The notes: generated by a model not told the origin, from the sequence alone. Positions 32,708 through 42,494 are shown, numbered from the stretch's first letter. The stretch: 64,000 nt of DNA from JBJYIN01 sp046237015 (GCF_046237015.1 NZ_JBJYIN010000017.1:1-64000), one strand, 5' to 3'. Translations and numbers: made by a program.

Positions 32708-34362
32708 AAATGCGTTTCATGATGCTGCTTGGGCTACTGGTTTTATCGCCGACGGTGTGGGCGGCGGACGCGCTGACCGGAGATGTTCAGCGCCAGCCGC
32801 TAAATATTCAGGCAATAGTGATGTTTCTGCTGTTTGTGGGCGCAACGCTTTATATCACCTATTGGGCGTCCAAACGGACACGATCGCGCAGTGATTATTA
32901 TACGGCTGGTGGCAGTATTACCGGGTTTCAGAACGGGTTAGCTATTGCGGGTGACTACATGTCAGCCGCCTCCTTTCTGGGCATCTCCGCGCTGGTATAC
33001 ACCTCGGGTTATGATGGGCTGATCTACTCGCTCGGCTTTCTGGTTGGCTGGCCAATCATCCTATTTTTGATTGCCGAACGCTTACGTAACCTTGGCCGCT
33101 ATACCTTTGCAGATGTCGCCTCCTATCGTCTGCAACAACGTCCAATCCGTAGCCTGTCAGCCTGTGGTTCATTGGTCGTGGTCGCACTCTATCTGATAGC
33201 CCAGATGGTCGGTGCCGGTAAACTGATCGAACTGTTGTTTGGTCTGAACTACCACATCGCGGTGATTTTGGTGGGTATTTTGATGGTGATGTACGTCATG
33301 TTTGGCGGCATGCTGGCAACAACCTGGGTACAGATTATCAAGGCGGTTCTACTGCTGTTCGGCGCGACCTTCATGGCGATTATGGTCATGAAATCCGTCA
33401 ATTTTAGCTTTGATGCCTTATTCAAGCAGGCAATGGACGTTCACCCGAAGGGTATCGCTATCATGAGCCCTGGCGGGCTGGTTTCCGATCCGATCTCCGC
33501 ATTATCTCTCGGGCTGGGGCTAATGTTCGGTACGGCGGGCCTGCCGCATATTTTGATGCGTTTCTTCACCGTAAGCGATGCGAAAGAAGCGCGTAAGAGC
33601 GTGTTCTATGCCACGGGCTTTATGGGGTATTTCTACTTTCTGACCTTTATTATCGGTTTCGGTGCCATTCTGTTAGTCAGCGCCAATCCCACCTTCAAAG
33701 ATGCGGCCGGTGCGCTCATCGGTGGTAACAATATGGCCGCAGTTCATTTGGCTGACGCGGTTGGGGGCAATTTCTTCCTCGGCTTTATCTCTGCCGTTGC
33801 CTTTGCGACCATCTTAGCCGTTGTAGCCGGGCTCACGCTGGCAGGTGCCTCTGCCGTTTCCCACGATCTCTATTCCAACGTGATCAAAAAGGGGAAAGCG
33901 ACAGAGCGTGATGAACTGAAAGTATCGAAAATCACCGTACTCGTGCTCGGCGTCGTCGCGATCGCACTCGGTATTCTGTTTGAAAATCAGAATATCGCTT
34001 TCATGGTCGGTCTGGCCTTCTCGATTGCCGCCAGCTGTAATTTCCCGATTATTATCATCTCCATGTATTGGTCGAAACTGACGACGCGTGGCGCCATGAT
34101 TGGCGGATGGGCTGGGCTCTTGACGGCGGTTATACTGATGGTTCTGGGGCCAACCATTTGGGTGAAAATTCTCGGTCACGCCACGCCGATTTATCCCTAT
34201 GAATATCCGGCGCTCTTCTCCATGCTGGTGGCTTTCGTTGGTATCTGGCTGTTCTCCATTACGGATAAGTCGGAAGCTGGGCAACAAGAACGCGCCCGTT
34301 TCCACGCTCAGTTTGTACGTTCCCAAACGGGCGTCGGTGCCTCACGCGGCGGTTCACATTAG
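32704..34362 (+). CDS. actP: Cation/acetate symporter ActP
   Basis: A 552-residue sodium:solute symporter family protein. An N-terminal signal-like segment (MKMRFMMLLGLLVLSPTVWA) is followed by about 13 membrane segments. Family motifs: SRSDYYTAGGSITGFQNGLAIAGDYMSAASFLGISALVYTSGYDGLIY near residues 60-105 and GTAGLPHILMRFFTVSDAKEARKS near 275. It imports acetate and other short carboxylates, supplying Acs. The 3' end is followed directly by a structured repeat and a terminator. Confidence 0.96.
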   Translation: MKMRFMMLLGLLVLSPTVWAADALTGDVQRQPLNIQAIVMFLLFVGATLYITYWASKRTRSRSDYYTAGGSITGFQNGLAIAGDYMSAASFLGISALVYTSGYDGLIYSLGFLVGWPIILFLIAERLRNLGRYTFADVASYRLQQRPIRSLSACGSLVVVALYLIAQMVGAGKLIELLFGLNYHIAVILVGILMVMYVMFGGMLATTWVQIIKAVLLLFGATFMAIMVMKSVNFSFDALFKQAMDVHPKGIAIMSPGGLVSDPISALSLGLGLMFGTAGLPHILMRFFTVSDAKEARKSVFYATGFMGYFYFLTFIIGFGAILLVSANPTFKDAAGALIGGNNMAAVHLADAVGGNFFLGFISAVAFATILAVVAGLTLAGASAVSHDLYSNVIKKGKATERDELKVSKITVLVLGVVAIALGILFENQNIAFMVGLAFSIAASCNFPIIIISMYWSKLTTRGAMIGGWAGLLTAVILMVLGPTIWVKILGHATPIYPYEYPALFSMLVAFVGIWLFSITDKSEAGQQERARFHAQFVRSQTGVGASRGGSH

Positions 34363-34369
34363 TTCTCTC

Positions 34370-34575
<206 letters not shown>

Positions 34576-34606
34576 CGAGCGCCCGACAATCCACATTGGG
34601 CGCTCG
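34576..34606. terminator. Terminator between convergent actP and the KdgM-type gene
   Basis: CGAGCGCCC and GGGCGCTCG form a 9 bp perfect stem with a 13-base loop. It can serve both strands, being followed by a T-rich stretch on the plus side. Confidence 0.75.
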
Positions 34607-34626
34607 CCTTTCTTATTGAATAATGA

Positions 34627-35376
34627 TTATTTAAAAGTATAAGCGACGCCAACGCGTAAACGCAGTTGGCGCTCACTCGATTTAGAAGAACGATTAATAT
34701 CACCAAAGCTAAAGTAAGGGCTCCACTCTTTTTTATCGCCTACAGCATAATTAAACTGCAACTCTTGTTCATAATCATTTTTCTTCTTATTGAAGAGATT
34801 TTCATCCCCATGTTTGAAAATAATTTTATAGGTCGTCGTGAGGTCGCCGGTTCTATAACGTAAGTAGCCATCAACCCGATTCACCGTCCTGTGTTTACTC
34901 GTCGTACAGGCTGTACCTGCTTTTTTACATTCATTTTCGTGGGCATAATCGGTTAATTCTAATCGGTATAACCCGCCAGCAGACCAATTATCGTTAAACT
35001 TATACCAGGGAGAAACCCCGACTTTCCATTCAGTCCGTGTCGAATTAAATTCAGGTTGGAATAACGGCGATATCGTCCAGTTACCAAATTGATATTTTTT
35101 AGCTAGTGTCATTTCTACCGCATTCAGGACCGGATCTTTGTAAGCCTGATCTTTAACATTTGAACCGCCCGTCTTAAATTTCGTTTCTACTGCAAAAGAG
35201 AAGTTATTCGGTAACTGCGTCGCTAATGTCAACTTATCATAATGCGTCCGATCGCGTAGACGATATTCATGACGGTAATCCATCGATACATTTCTTAAAA
35301 CAACATCAGCACTCGCCTGTCCAACGAACGCCAAACACAAAGAAGCCGCAACAAATATTTTATTTGAAGTTTTCAT
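34627..35376 (-). CDS. KdgM-family oligogalacturonate-type porin
   Basis: A 249-residue outer-membrane porin. A Sec signal (about residues 1-23, ending QASA) precedes a small beta-barrel (MDYRHEYRLRDRTHYDKLTLATQLPNNFSFAVETKF..., ending LRLRVGVAYTFK with a terminal Phe-Lys). KdgM-type porins carry anionic oligogalacturonides across the outer membrane. Sitting just before rhiE on the same strand suggests that it takes up the rhamnogalacturonan fragments RhiE releases. Paralogues (KdgM, KdgN and others) exist in this group, so I give no symbol. Confidence 0.88.
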   Translation of the reverse strand: MKTSNKIFVAASLCLAFVGQASADVVLRNVSMDYRHEYRLRDRTHYDKLTLATQLPNNFSFAVETKFKTGGSNVKDQAYKDPVLNAVEMTLAKKYQFGNWTISPLFQPEFNSTRTEWKVGVSPWYKFNDNWSAGGLYRLELTDYAHENECKKAGTACTTSKHRTVNRVDGYLRYRTGDLTTTYKIIFKHGDENLFNKKKNDYEQELQFNYAVGDKKEWSPYFSFGDINRSSKSSERQLRLRVGVAYTFK

Positions 35377-35526
35377 TCTTGCCTCATTATTATGAATATA
35401 CCCTAAACTATCCGAATGTCAGAGCACCTCATTACCGTTAGATAATTATCCCGTGGTGACAACTATTTTGACATTTACCGACTACCTTTAAATTCATCGA
35501 ATGATTGTTAAGTTAAAAATCTATTA

Positions 35527-37242
35527 TTACTCCTCGCTCAGCGTGATAACGTCATACATTAGGCTCCCACCCTTTAATCTCAACGAAACAACATTATTTC
35601 CTTTATTTAATACGTCATAATTAATCGGGATACGATTGAAATGATACTGACCACTGGTCAATGCGCCTCGATAAATCGCTTTGTCATTGTCATATTTTAA
35701 TGTCGACAATGTTTTACCATTAACGATCACATCCAACTCAGGCGTTGTTGGCTTCGTCATACCAAAATTACTGGCCGCTGCTAAGGCTATATTGAGATAA
35801 TACGTTTTCTTTTCTGGCTGCATCGAAAAACGGATATCCCATTTTCCTGGTTTTGTTTGGGCGTAATACCAATCCCGTTGATAATCACTGTGGCTAACAT
35901 CAAACGTTAGATTGGCAGGCACATCATTCTGCCAGTGGTAGTTACGAATTTCGTTACCAAACCGAAATTCCCGCGCCTGACGATCGGCCTGCCCAATAGC
36001 CCAAACTACGGGTTTAGCATCAGGAATAACAATATCGGCTATTTTCTGACGTTCGCCACCGATCTTGATCCGTTGTTCGGCCAACACTCCGGGTTGAGTT
36101 CCGCTATTGGCATAAACGGAGACCTGATATTTCCCCGGACGGACATGATCAATAGCGAAATTTCCCTGACTGTCTGTCGTTCCCTGATAAGAATAACCTC
36201 GCGTTTGAAGATCAAAAGGTTCGTCCAATGATGAAGAAAGTACGACAGTCATCGGTGCCTGAGCGTTAACTCGTCCGGTAACCTGAGTCCGTTCAATCGG
36301 GTAATTTTCATCATTCAACCAGCGATAAGGCCAGGAAACTTTCTCTGTTAACGATTGACGACCGGCATCAGCAATGACCTGCTGTTCACTCCCTTGATTG
36401 ATATAGAGCAACCAGGGCCCGTAGAATTTTTTCCATCCAGGCCCGACAACCATATCCGGCGTACCTAAATGCGCACCGGTCATGTAATTCAGGATGATCG
36501 CGTCCTGATGAACCATCAAATCCTGTTTGAGGGCATCACCTGAAAAATACTCCTGATTGCCGTGAATTAACCATGCTCCGATGCCATTACCGAATACTCC
36601 CCAAAACGGGGTGGAACGCATATAACCTGCAAAATCATATTTGGAATAAACTCTGCCATCGGGCAGTCGCCAGGTTTCATCCTGTATTTTCGGTAATTGT
36701 TCAAACTGGCGGTAGAGTAATGGTTTTCCGGTATGGACGCCGTTATAAATATGATCGAGCCGTGACGGATCAAACCGGTACACATTACGTAATTCACTTA
36801 CTTTCACATCGTGATCGCGGGTATTCTCAGCGATGACATAACTGTAAATACCGCTCACGCCACGGCGCATAATTAAATGATATTCTAATCGCAGTAGCCC
36901 GTCTTTATCATCAATATAAGCGACATGTGCCATATCGCGACTCTGACTAATAACGTTAACTTTTTCCGGAACAAAATCTTTAACGCCTTTGACATAATAA
37001 TCCAGGTATGCACTTCGATTTTTACTTGGATCGCGTATGGCACCAGAAAGATTGGCAACAAGATTTTTTCCATCTTTAAGAATGCTCACCGCACTGCCAT
37101 CTTCCCCGAATGTCACCCTGAGTAAGCCATTATCCAACACCGTATTCATACCAGATACGGATAAGGAAACGGCATCATCCTGAGCACAATAGCCATAGGG
37201 CATCAGCATTGTACTCATTAGCAACAAGATACTTTTCTTCAC
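35527..37242 (-). CDS. rhiE: Rhamnogalacturonate lyase (polysaccharide lyase family 4)
   Basis: A 571-residue secreted lyase that cleaves rhamnogalacturonan I in the pectin of plant cell walls. A Sec signal (about residues 1-19, ending YGYC) leads the N-terminal beta-sandwich catalytic domain (about 20-320, with SGMNTVLDNGLLRVTFGEDGSA and AYVIAENTRDHDVKVSELRNVYRFDPS). A fibronectin-like segment follows (about 320-420, TGRVNAQAPMTVVLSSS... RPGKYQVSVYANSG), then a CBM-like C-terminal domain (KPGKWDIRFSMQP... NKGNNVVSLRLKGGSLMYDVITL). In Dickeya, RhiE is exported by the type II Out system. The KdgM-type porin follows on the same strand. Confidence 0.92.
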   Translation of the reverse strand: MKKSILLLMSTMLMPYGYCAQDDAVSLSVSGMNTVLDNGLLRVTFGEDGSAVSILKDGKNLVANLSGAIRDPSKNRSAYLDYYVKGVKDFVPEKVNVISQSRDMAHVAYIDDKDGLLRLEYHLIMRRGVSGIYSYVIAENTRDHDVKVSELRNVYRFDPSRLDHIYNGVHTGKPLLYRQFEQLPKIQDETWRLPDGRVYSKYDFAGYMRSTPFWGVFGNGIGAWLIHGNQEYFSGDALKQDLMVHQDAIILNYMTGAHLGTPDMVVGPGWKKFYGPWLLYINQGSEQQVIADAGRQSLTEKVSWPYRWLNDENYPIERTQVTGRVNAQAPMTVVLSSSLDEPFDLQTRGYSYQGTTDSQGNFAIDHVRPGKYQVSVYANSGTQPGVLAEQRIKIGGERQKIADIVIPDAKPVVWAIGQADRQAREFRFGNEIRNYHWQNDVPANLTFDVSHSDYQRDWYYAQTKPGKWDIRFSMQPEKKTYYLNIALAAASNFGMTKPTTPELDVIVNGKTLSTLKYDNDKAIYRGALTSGQYHFNRIPINYDVLNKGNNVVSLRLKGGSLMYDVITLSEE

Positions 37243-37274
37243 AGCCAGCCCTCTTTTTATTTCCGTAAAATTAA

Positions 37275-37296
37275 GCGTTCATTTCACGGTGAACGC
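37275..37296. promoter_or_regulatory. Inverted repeat before rhiE
   Basis: GCGTTCA at 37275-37281 and TGAACGC at 37290-37296 flank TTTCACGG, 33 bases before the rhiE ATG, so it could be an operator for an unidentified regulator. KdgR and RhaS are known to control rhi genes, but the sequence is not a clear KdgR box. Confidence 0.45.
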
Positions 37297-37680
37297 CACT
37301 CTATACAGCTGAAATAAAATAGAGGATGACCACATGACTCACCTTCACATTATTGCCATGTTGTATTTTTACTCGGCAGCAGGATAAAGATCGGCATGAT
37401 CTATCTCTCATAAATATACATTTAGATTTTTTTAATTAACGCTTAGTTTTAGTCAGTATCGTTAAAAAACTCTTTACTTAATAACAAAAAAACTTCATAT
37501 ACTGGTAAATAAGTATAAAAACCATATTGGCTGTACCTAAACCATTATTATTTCCCAAAGTACCAGATATTTCCGTATTCACATGTAGTGACATGCTACG
37601 AAAGTGAAAGATGATATCGTTAGTAATTTATCGTTCAAATCACAATAAAAGGGGAATATTTCATTAAAAACATGAATAAT

Positions 37681-37696
37681 CGTGATACTTGTCACG
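37681..37696 (+). promoter_or_regulatory. CRP-like site before the MocA-type dehydrogenase
   Basis: CGTGATACTTGTCACG is an imperfect palindrome matching TGTGA-N6-TCACA at 8 of 10 positions, about 150 bases before the ATG at 37843. The rest of the gap 37297-37842 is AT-rich and shows no gene. Confidence 0.5.
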
Positions 37697-37752
37697 ATTT
37701 TTAAAACAAGAAGCTTGTCAGTGTAGCCATTTTTTATTCTCCATGCTTGAAT

Positions 37753-37764
37753 GTTACCGATAAC
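37753..37764. promoter_or_regulatory. GntR-type operator 1
   Basis: GTTACCGATAAC, one base off the palindrome GTTACCGGTAAC at 37817 and at 41888. GntR-type LacI repressors of gluconate genes bind ATGTTACCGGTAACAT-like sites; the GntR-type gene lies at 42495. Confidence 0.75.
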
Positions 37765-37816
37765 AAAGAAGTGTTTCTTACATCAGAAGGTTTCGGGATT
37801 TTTTTTAATCATTACT

Positions 37817-37828
37817 GTTACCGGTAAC
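37817..37828. promoter_or_regulatory. GntR-type operator 2
   Basis: The perfect palindrome GTTACCGGTAAC, 14 bases before the ATG at 37843. Together with operator 1, 64 bases upstream, it suggests repression by looping or direct block of this operon. Confidence 0.82.
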
Positions 37829-37842
37829 TTAAGGGCGATACT

Positions 37843-38919
37843 ATGACGTTGAAAACAGCAATTATTGGGTGTGGAAAAGTTGGTGACTTCCACGCTAAAG
37901 CTTATGAAAAATTAGAAAATTCGGAATTTAGTGCCGTTTTTGATCGCGATATATCTCGAGCAAAAAACTTTGCGAATCAATACGGAGTAAAAGCGTACGA
38001 TGATCTAGCAGAAATGATAAAGGTAGAGGGGATCGATGTCGCAAGCATATGTACACCACATCCGGTCCACGCTGAAGTTGCCGTAGAGGCCGCTAATCAC
38101 GGTTGTCATATTCTGGTAGAAAAACCGTTAGCCAGCAATCTGAAAGACTGTGATTCCATCCTTAATGCTGCGGATAAGCATAACGTTAGAGTTGGCACTG
38201 TATGTCAAAGACGTTTCTACCGCCCTTGCTTAAGAATTAAACAAGCCATTGATGACGGTAAAATAGGACGTCCGGTTTTAGGTTCAGTAACCATGCTAGG
38301 TTGGAGAGACAAAAATTATTACGAAAGCGATCCGTGGCGTGGTACATGGGACGGTGAAGGTGGAGGAGTTTTAGTTAACCAAGCACCTCATCAATTGGAT
38401 TTATTACTATGGTACATGGGCGAGATCGAAGAAGTATATGGCATATGGCGAAATCTGAACCATCCCTATATTGAAGTAGAGGACACTGCTGTTGCTGTCA
38501 TCAAATTTAAGAACGGCAGCATTGGTAATGTTGTTGTCAGTAATTCTCAGAATCCGGCTCTGTATGGGAAAGTTCATATACATGGTGAGAATGGTGCATC
38601 TGTTGGCGTACAAACAGATGGCGGAGCCATGTTCATTGCTGGCGTATCCTCAATTACTGAACCTCCATATAACGATCTATGGACAATATCTGGTGAAGAA
38701 TCGCACTTAAGAAACTGGCAAGAAGAAGATCGTGATTTCTTCAATAATCAAGACTCTATGTATTACTATCATCAATTGCAGATTAATGACTTCCTGACAT
38801 CAATCATTGAAGGTAAACCTTCATTGATTGACGGTATCGCTGGTAGAAAAACGGTTGAGCTCATTGAAGCGATATACCTGAGTACAAAAACAGGATTACC
38901 CGTTAAGTTCCCTCTTTAA
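37843..38919 (+). CDS. Gfo/Idh/MocA-family dehydrogenase
   Basis: A 358-residue NAD(P)-dependent oxidoreductase. The Rossmann motif is AIIGCGKVGDFHAKAYEKL (residues 6-24), the nicotinamide/substrate motif VEKPLASN follows near 94 and the C-terminal MocA domain runs to the end, with GGGVLVNQAPHQLDLLLWYMG near residues 170-190 carrying the substrate-binding His. Such enzymes act on sugars, inositols and sugar acids. The gene starts an operon with a TIM-barrel isomerase and a hexarate-type transporter, behind two GntR-type operators, so the substrate is probably a sugar acid. The operon is visibly AT-richer than its flanks. Confidence 0.88.
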   Translation: MTLKTAIIGCGKVGDFHAKAYEKLENSEFSAVFDRDISRAKNFANQYGVKAYDDLAEMIKVEGIDVASICTPHPVHAEVAVEAANHGCHILVEKPLASNLKDCDSILNAADKHNVRVGTVCQRRFYRPCLRIKQAIDDGKIGRPVLGSVTMLGWRDKNYYESDPWRGTWDGEGGGVLVNQAPHQLDLLLWYMGEIEEVYGIWRNLNHPYIEVEDTAVAVIKFKNGSIGNVVVSNSQNPALYGKVHIHGENGASVGVQTDGGAMFIAGVSSITEPPYNDLWTISGEESHLRNWQEEDRDFFNNQDSMYYYHQLQINDFLTSIIEGKPSLIDGIAGRKTVELIEAIYLSTKTGLPVKFPL

Positions 38920-38931
38920 TAAGGGGTTATG

Positions 38932-39801
38932 ATGAAAATCGGTTTTAACCAAGCCACCTCAATGCACTGTTCAACACTTGAAGAGGATGTTTATCTTTGC
39001 GAAAAGAATGGGTTTGATTTCATTGAATTCAGGCTAGATAAACTCGAGGAATTCTTAGAAAAAAATAATCTTGATGATTTAAAAAACCTTTTATCAGGGA
39101 AAAAAATAAAGCCACATGCGTTGAACGCTTTGTATACTTATGATGATTTATTCAACGGCAATGACGATGAAAAAGATAACCTGATTATAAAAAAGTTTGA
39201 ATATGACTGTTATATTGCGCAGGAGATACAAGCGGGATATTTTATCGTTGTCCCGCCCCTTCAGCGCAACCCAAACGGTGGTCCTTACTCTGGCTCGGTT
39301 GAAAAAACACACGAGAATTGCGTCAGAATTTTACAGCGATTGTCTGATATCGCTAAAAATTATGATATCAAACTTTGTTTTGAGCTCGTAGGATTCAATA
39401 GAAGCTCAGTGAGGACGGTAGAGCAAGCTTGGAATATTATTAATGAAGTCAATGAAGATAACGTTGGTTTAGTCTTCGACTCATATAACCTTCATCTTTA
39501 CCATGGCCTGAATGATTTTAAAGTTATAAAAATGGTAGATCCAAAGAAAATATTTTGTGTTCATATTAACAACGGAGATTTCATTGATATCGAAAAAGCC
39601 ACACAAGAAAACCGGCGTTTTTGTGATTCAGGAACGGTTGATCTAAATAATTTTCTCAAAAACCTGAAGGATACGGGATACGATGGAATAGTATCTGTAG
39701 AGATATTTAGACCAGAATATTGGAAGAAAAAACCTGACTGGGTTATATCAAAAGCGTATCAGACAACAAGAAAAGCAATGGAAGATAACGGCGTTTATTA
39801 A
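38932..39801 (+). CDS. TIM-barrel sugar isomerase/epimerase-like protein
   Basis: A 289-residue AP-endonuclease-2-type TIM barrel (sugar phosphate isomerase/epimerase, IolE/Hyi/YcjR-like). MKIGFNQATSMHCSTLEEDVYLC starts the barrel; metal-ligand type residues are seen in LCFELVGF (Glu near residue 146), GLVFDSYNLHLYHG (Asp/His near 180), FCVHINNGD (His near 207) and VSVEIFRPEYW (Glu near 260). It may isomerise or dehydrate the product of the preceding dehydrogenase. The ATG at 38932 is spaced 5 bases from AAGGGG and was chosen over the adjacent ATG at 38929. It is AT-rich, like the whole operon. Confidence 0.82.
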   Translation: MKIGFNQATSMHCSTLEEDVYLCEKNGFDFIEFRLDKLEEFLEKNNLDDLKNLLSGKKIKPHALNALYTYDDLFNGNDDEKDNLIIKKFEYDCYIAQEIQAGYFIVVPPLQRNPNGGPYSGSVEKTHENCVRILQRLSDIAKNYDIKLCFELVGFNRSSVRTVEQAWNIINEVNEDNVGLVFDSYNLHLYHGLNDFKVIKMVDPKKIFCVHINNGDFIDIEKATQENRRFCDSGTVDLNNFLKNLKDTGYDGIVSVEIFRPEYWKKKPDWVISKAYQTTRKAMEDNGVY

Positions 39802-39837
39802 CACAGTTAACAACTAATTTTCACCGAGGGAAATTAA

Positions 39838-41157
39838 ATGAAAGCCACAAGATCTCGTTTTTTTGTGCTGTTTCTATTATTTATAGTCACAGCTATTAAC
39901 TATATGGACAGGGCAAACTTGTCAGTTGCAGGGACAAGCATACAAGGAGAGTTTGAACTTTCCCCATCACACTTAGGTCTACTTTTCTCGATGTTTACTT
40001 GGACTTATGTGCTTAGCCAAGTACCAGTAGGCTATATTCTTGATCGTATTGGTGTACGAAAACTATATGGTATCGCTGTTATCGTATGGAGTATTTTTAC
40101 CTGCTTAATGGGGATAGCATCTCACCATCTATTTACTACAGCCGCAGCTTCATTTGCATTTCTTTTACTTTGTCGGGCACTAATAGGTATAGCTGAAGCA
40201 CCATCATTTCCAGCCAATGCTAAAATTATATCAACATGGTTTCCTACTCAGGAACGAGCTAGCGCAACCGCGCTTTATGCTTGCGCACAGTACATTGGTC
40301 TCGCTCTCCTCACTCCATTGCTCGCCTTTATTGTTGCTAACTATGGTTGGGAGATGTCATTTTATGCATCAGGGGGAGTAGGTATCATTTTTGGTATTTA
40401 TTGGTTATTTAAATACCGCGATCCACTTGATAGCAAAAACACAAATGCCGCTGAAATAGAGCATATAAGAAAAGGCGGTGGTTTAGGACAAGCAACAGCA
40501 ACCAAAAAAGATGTTAGTGAAAAAGTTGAATGGAAAGATGTTTCGTATGTTTTAAAACAAAGAAATATCTGGGGGTTATTTATCGCTCAGTTTGCCATAA
40601 ATTCCACACTCTATTTCTTCCTAACATGGTTCATTGTTTATCTGGAAAAAGGTCTTCATCTCTCGATATCTAAAGCAGGAATGGGGGCAGCATTCCCTTA
40701 TATGATGGCAATGCTTGGCCTGTTATGTAGTGGTTTTGTTAGCGATGCACTAATGAAAAGAGGTATTTCTCGTACATTATCTCGAAAATTGCCATCTGTC
40801 CTTGGACTTGGTCTTGCTGGTACAATATGTTTTGTAAACTTTTTTGAAGATAAACCCGCTATTGCTATTGCTATTTTGTCATTCGCTTTTTTTGCTAATG
40901 CCTTCGCGAATATTGGTTGGGTTATTCTGAGTGACATTGTTCCTAGCAAGGTAATCGGCACTGTTGGTGGTTTTTTCAATATATCAGGAAACCTCGCCGG
41001 TATTGCCACTCCAATTATCATGGGAATAATACTACAAGCTACAAATAGTTTTGCCTATGCGATGTATTATATAGCTTTTGTGTCTGTGTGTGGTGCTCTA
41101 TCTCATATATTTGTTATCAGAAATTTAGATACTATCAAACTGCCAAGCATGAATTAA
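39838..41157 (+). CDS. ACS-family MFS transporter (GarP/GudP-like)
   Basis: A 439-residue anion:cation symporter-family MFS protein with 12 membrane segments. It starts RFFVLFLLFIVTAINYMDRANLSVAG, the D-galactarate/glucarate/galactonate transporter signature, and has the family motifs SQVPVGYILDRIGVRKLYG and IGIAEAPSFPANAKIISTWFPTQERASATAL. It would import a hexarate, hexonate or related sugar acid for the two enzymes encoded before it (36 bases upstream). No clear terminator follows. Confidence 0.9.
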   Translation: MKATRSRFFVLFLLFIVTAINYMDRANLSVAGTSIQGEFELSPSHLGLLFSMFTWTYVLSQVPVGYILDRIGVRKLYGIAVIVWSIFTCLMGIASHHLFTTAAASFAFLLLCRALIGIAEAPSFPANAKIISTWFPTQERASATALYACAQYIGLALLTPLLAFIVANYGWEMSFYASGGVGIIFGIYWLFKYRDPLDSKNTNAAEIEHIRKGGGLGQATATKKDVSEKVEWKDVSYVLKQRNIWGLFIAQFAINSTLYFFLTWFIVYLEKGLHLSISKAGMGAAFPYMMAMLGLLCSGFVSDALMKRGISRTLSRKLPSVLGLGLAGTICFVNFFEDKPAIAIAILSFAFFANAFANIGWVILSDIVPSKVIGTVGGFFNISGNLAGIATPIIMGIILQATNSFAYAMYYIAFVSVCGALSHIFVIRNLDTIKLPSMN

Positions 41158-41337
41158 TTTATGTGACAGTCAGGAAATATGACAAGGATGTTTCTTAATA
41201 TGTAACCAACCATGTAGTTAAGTGAGATTACCGATCATCAGTCTCATTTAGTTAAAGTGGTAAGAACAGTATAATTTACACAAATAAATTTAATAAAAAA
41301 TTATATTTAATATGATAAAATGAACACTAGGGAAACT

Positions 41338-41859
41338 ATGAGTAACTTTGTTTATATATTAATGGGTGTCTCAGGCTCAGGTAAAACGACCATAGCTAAA
41401 GAGTTATTTAAAAAACATGACATCCCTTATATTGATGGTGATTATTTACATCCAAAGTCAAACATTCTAAAAATGTCTAGTGGTGAGCCACTAAATGACA
41501 AGGATAGAGAACCATGGCTCAGATTAATCAATAATGCAGTGTTCTCAATGCAACGGACTAATTTTGCTTCTATAATAATTTGCTCATCACTTAAGAAAAA
41601 ATACCGAGAAATGATAAGAGACTCGAATGAAAACATAAACTTTTTATTTCTTGATGCAGACTTCGATAGTATTTTAAAAAGAATAAATAATAGAGTAGGT
41701 CATTTCCAAAAAAGCCAGATGTTAGATTCTCAGTTTAGTGTCTTAGAAACGCCAACAGAGGATGAAACTGATGTTTTCTTTATTAACGCAAATCAAGGTG
41801 TTGATAGAATAGTCAATATAATAAGAGAGATTTGTTTTTCACAAAATGCCCAAATCTGA
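41338..41859 (+). CDS. Gluconokinase-like kinase, divergent second copy
   Basis: A 173-residue P-loop kinase of the GntK/IdnK family. Walker A is MGVSGSGKTTIAKELF (residues 9-24), followed by YIDGDYLHPKSNILKMSSGEPLNDKDREPWL, the sugar-acid binding block of gluconokinases, and the GHFQKSQMLDSQF lid segment. It is a clear paralogue of the gntK gene 102 bases downstream but far more AT-rich and diverged. It may phosphorylate a different sugar acid produced by the preceding operon. The ATG at 41338 has GGGA 5 bases before it, so the upstream ATG at 41320 was rejected. Confidence 0.88.
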   Translation: MSNFVYILMGVSGSGKTTIAKELFKKHDIPYIDGDYLHPKSNILKMSSGEPLNDKDREPWLRLINNAVFSMQRTNFASIIICSSLKKKYREMIRDSNENINFLFLDADFDSILKRINNRVGHFQKSQMLDSQFSVLETPTEDETDVFFINANQGVDRIVNIIREICFSQNAQI

Positions 41860-41886
41860 GCAAAGATACAATACAGTAACCTTGCC

Positions 41887-41900
41887 CGTTACCGGTAACG
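41887..41900. promoter_or_regulatory. GntR-type operator 3, upstream of gntK
   Basis: CGTTACCGGTAACG, a perfect 14 bp palindrome, about 60 bases before the gntK ATG. It is the best operator of this family in the window. Confidence 0.85.
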
Positions 41901-41961
41901 TGATAAGATACACTTAATTGAAGAAGTTTAAATATTACTTTTTAGCATAGAGATCAAACTT

Positions 41962-42492
41962 ATGGCAGGACAAAGCATAGTTATCATGGGTGTATCGGGT
42001 TGTGGCAAATCCAGTGTGGGAGCGGCAATTGCCAGAGAATTGGGCGCTAAATTCATCGATGGAGATGACCTGCATCCACGCGCCAACATTCAAAAAATGG
42101 CCAGTGGCACTCCGTTAGACGACAACGATCGCGCACCGTGGCTTGAACGCCTGAATGATGCGGCCTACAGCCTGCGTCATAAAAATGAAGTGGGCCTGAT
42201 TGTCTGCTCCGCGCTAAAACGCCGTTACCGTGACCGCCTGCGTGAAGATAACCCCGGCATGATCTTCCTGTATATGAAAGGGAGTTTCGAGGTCATACTG
42301 GAACGGTTGAAAGCACGTGCCGGCCATTTTATGCCGACCGATCTATTGACCAGTCAATTTGAAGCACTAGAAGAACCGGCGGCAGACGAAACCGACATAC
42401 TCGCCATCGATATCAACGGCGAATTCGAGCAAGTCGTTAACCGGGGAGTTGAAACCTTACGCGCCGCAGGCGTGGTATCTCGTCGCGCTTAG
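41962..42492 (+). CDS. gntK: Gluconokinase
   Basis: A 176-residue gluconokinase that phosphorylates D-gluconate to 6-phosphogluconate, which the Edd encoded at 47676 then dehydrates. Walker A is GVSGCGKSSVG (residues 10-20), then FIDGDDLHPRANIQKMASGTPLDDNDRAPWL and CSALKRRYRDRLR (near residue 75), typical of GntK. GC-richer than the paralogue at 41338 and matching the chromosome around it. It ends 2 bases from the convergent gntR. A GntR-type operator lies upstream. Confidence 0.95.
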   Translation: MAGQSIVIMGVSGCGKSSVGAAIARELGAKFIDGDDLHPRANIQKMASGTPLDDNDRAPWLERLNDAAYSLRHKNEVGLIVCSALKRRYRDRLREDNPGMIFLYMKGSFEVILERLKARAGHFMPTDLLTSQFEALEEPAADETDILAIDINGEFEQVVNRGVETLRAAGVVSRRA

Positions 42493-42494
42493 TA

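Noticed and set aside
32704..34362. Antisense frames inside actP, nifJ and the giant gene
   Set aside because: They are shadows of strongly coding genes on the other strand; codon patterns support the annotated strand.
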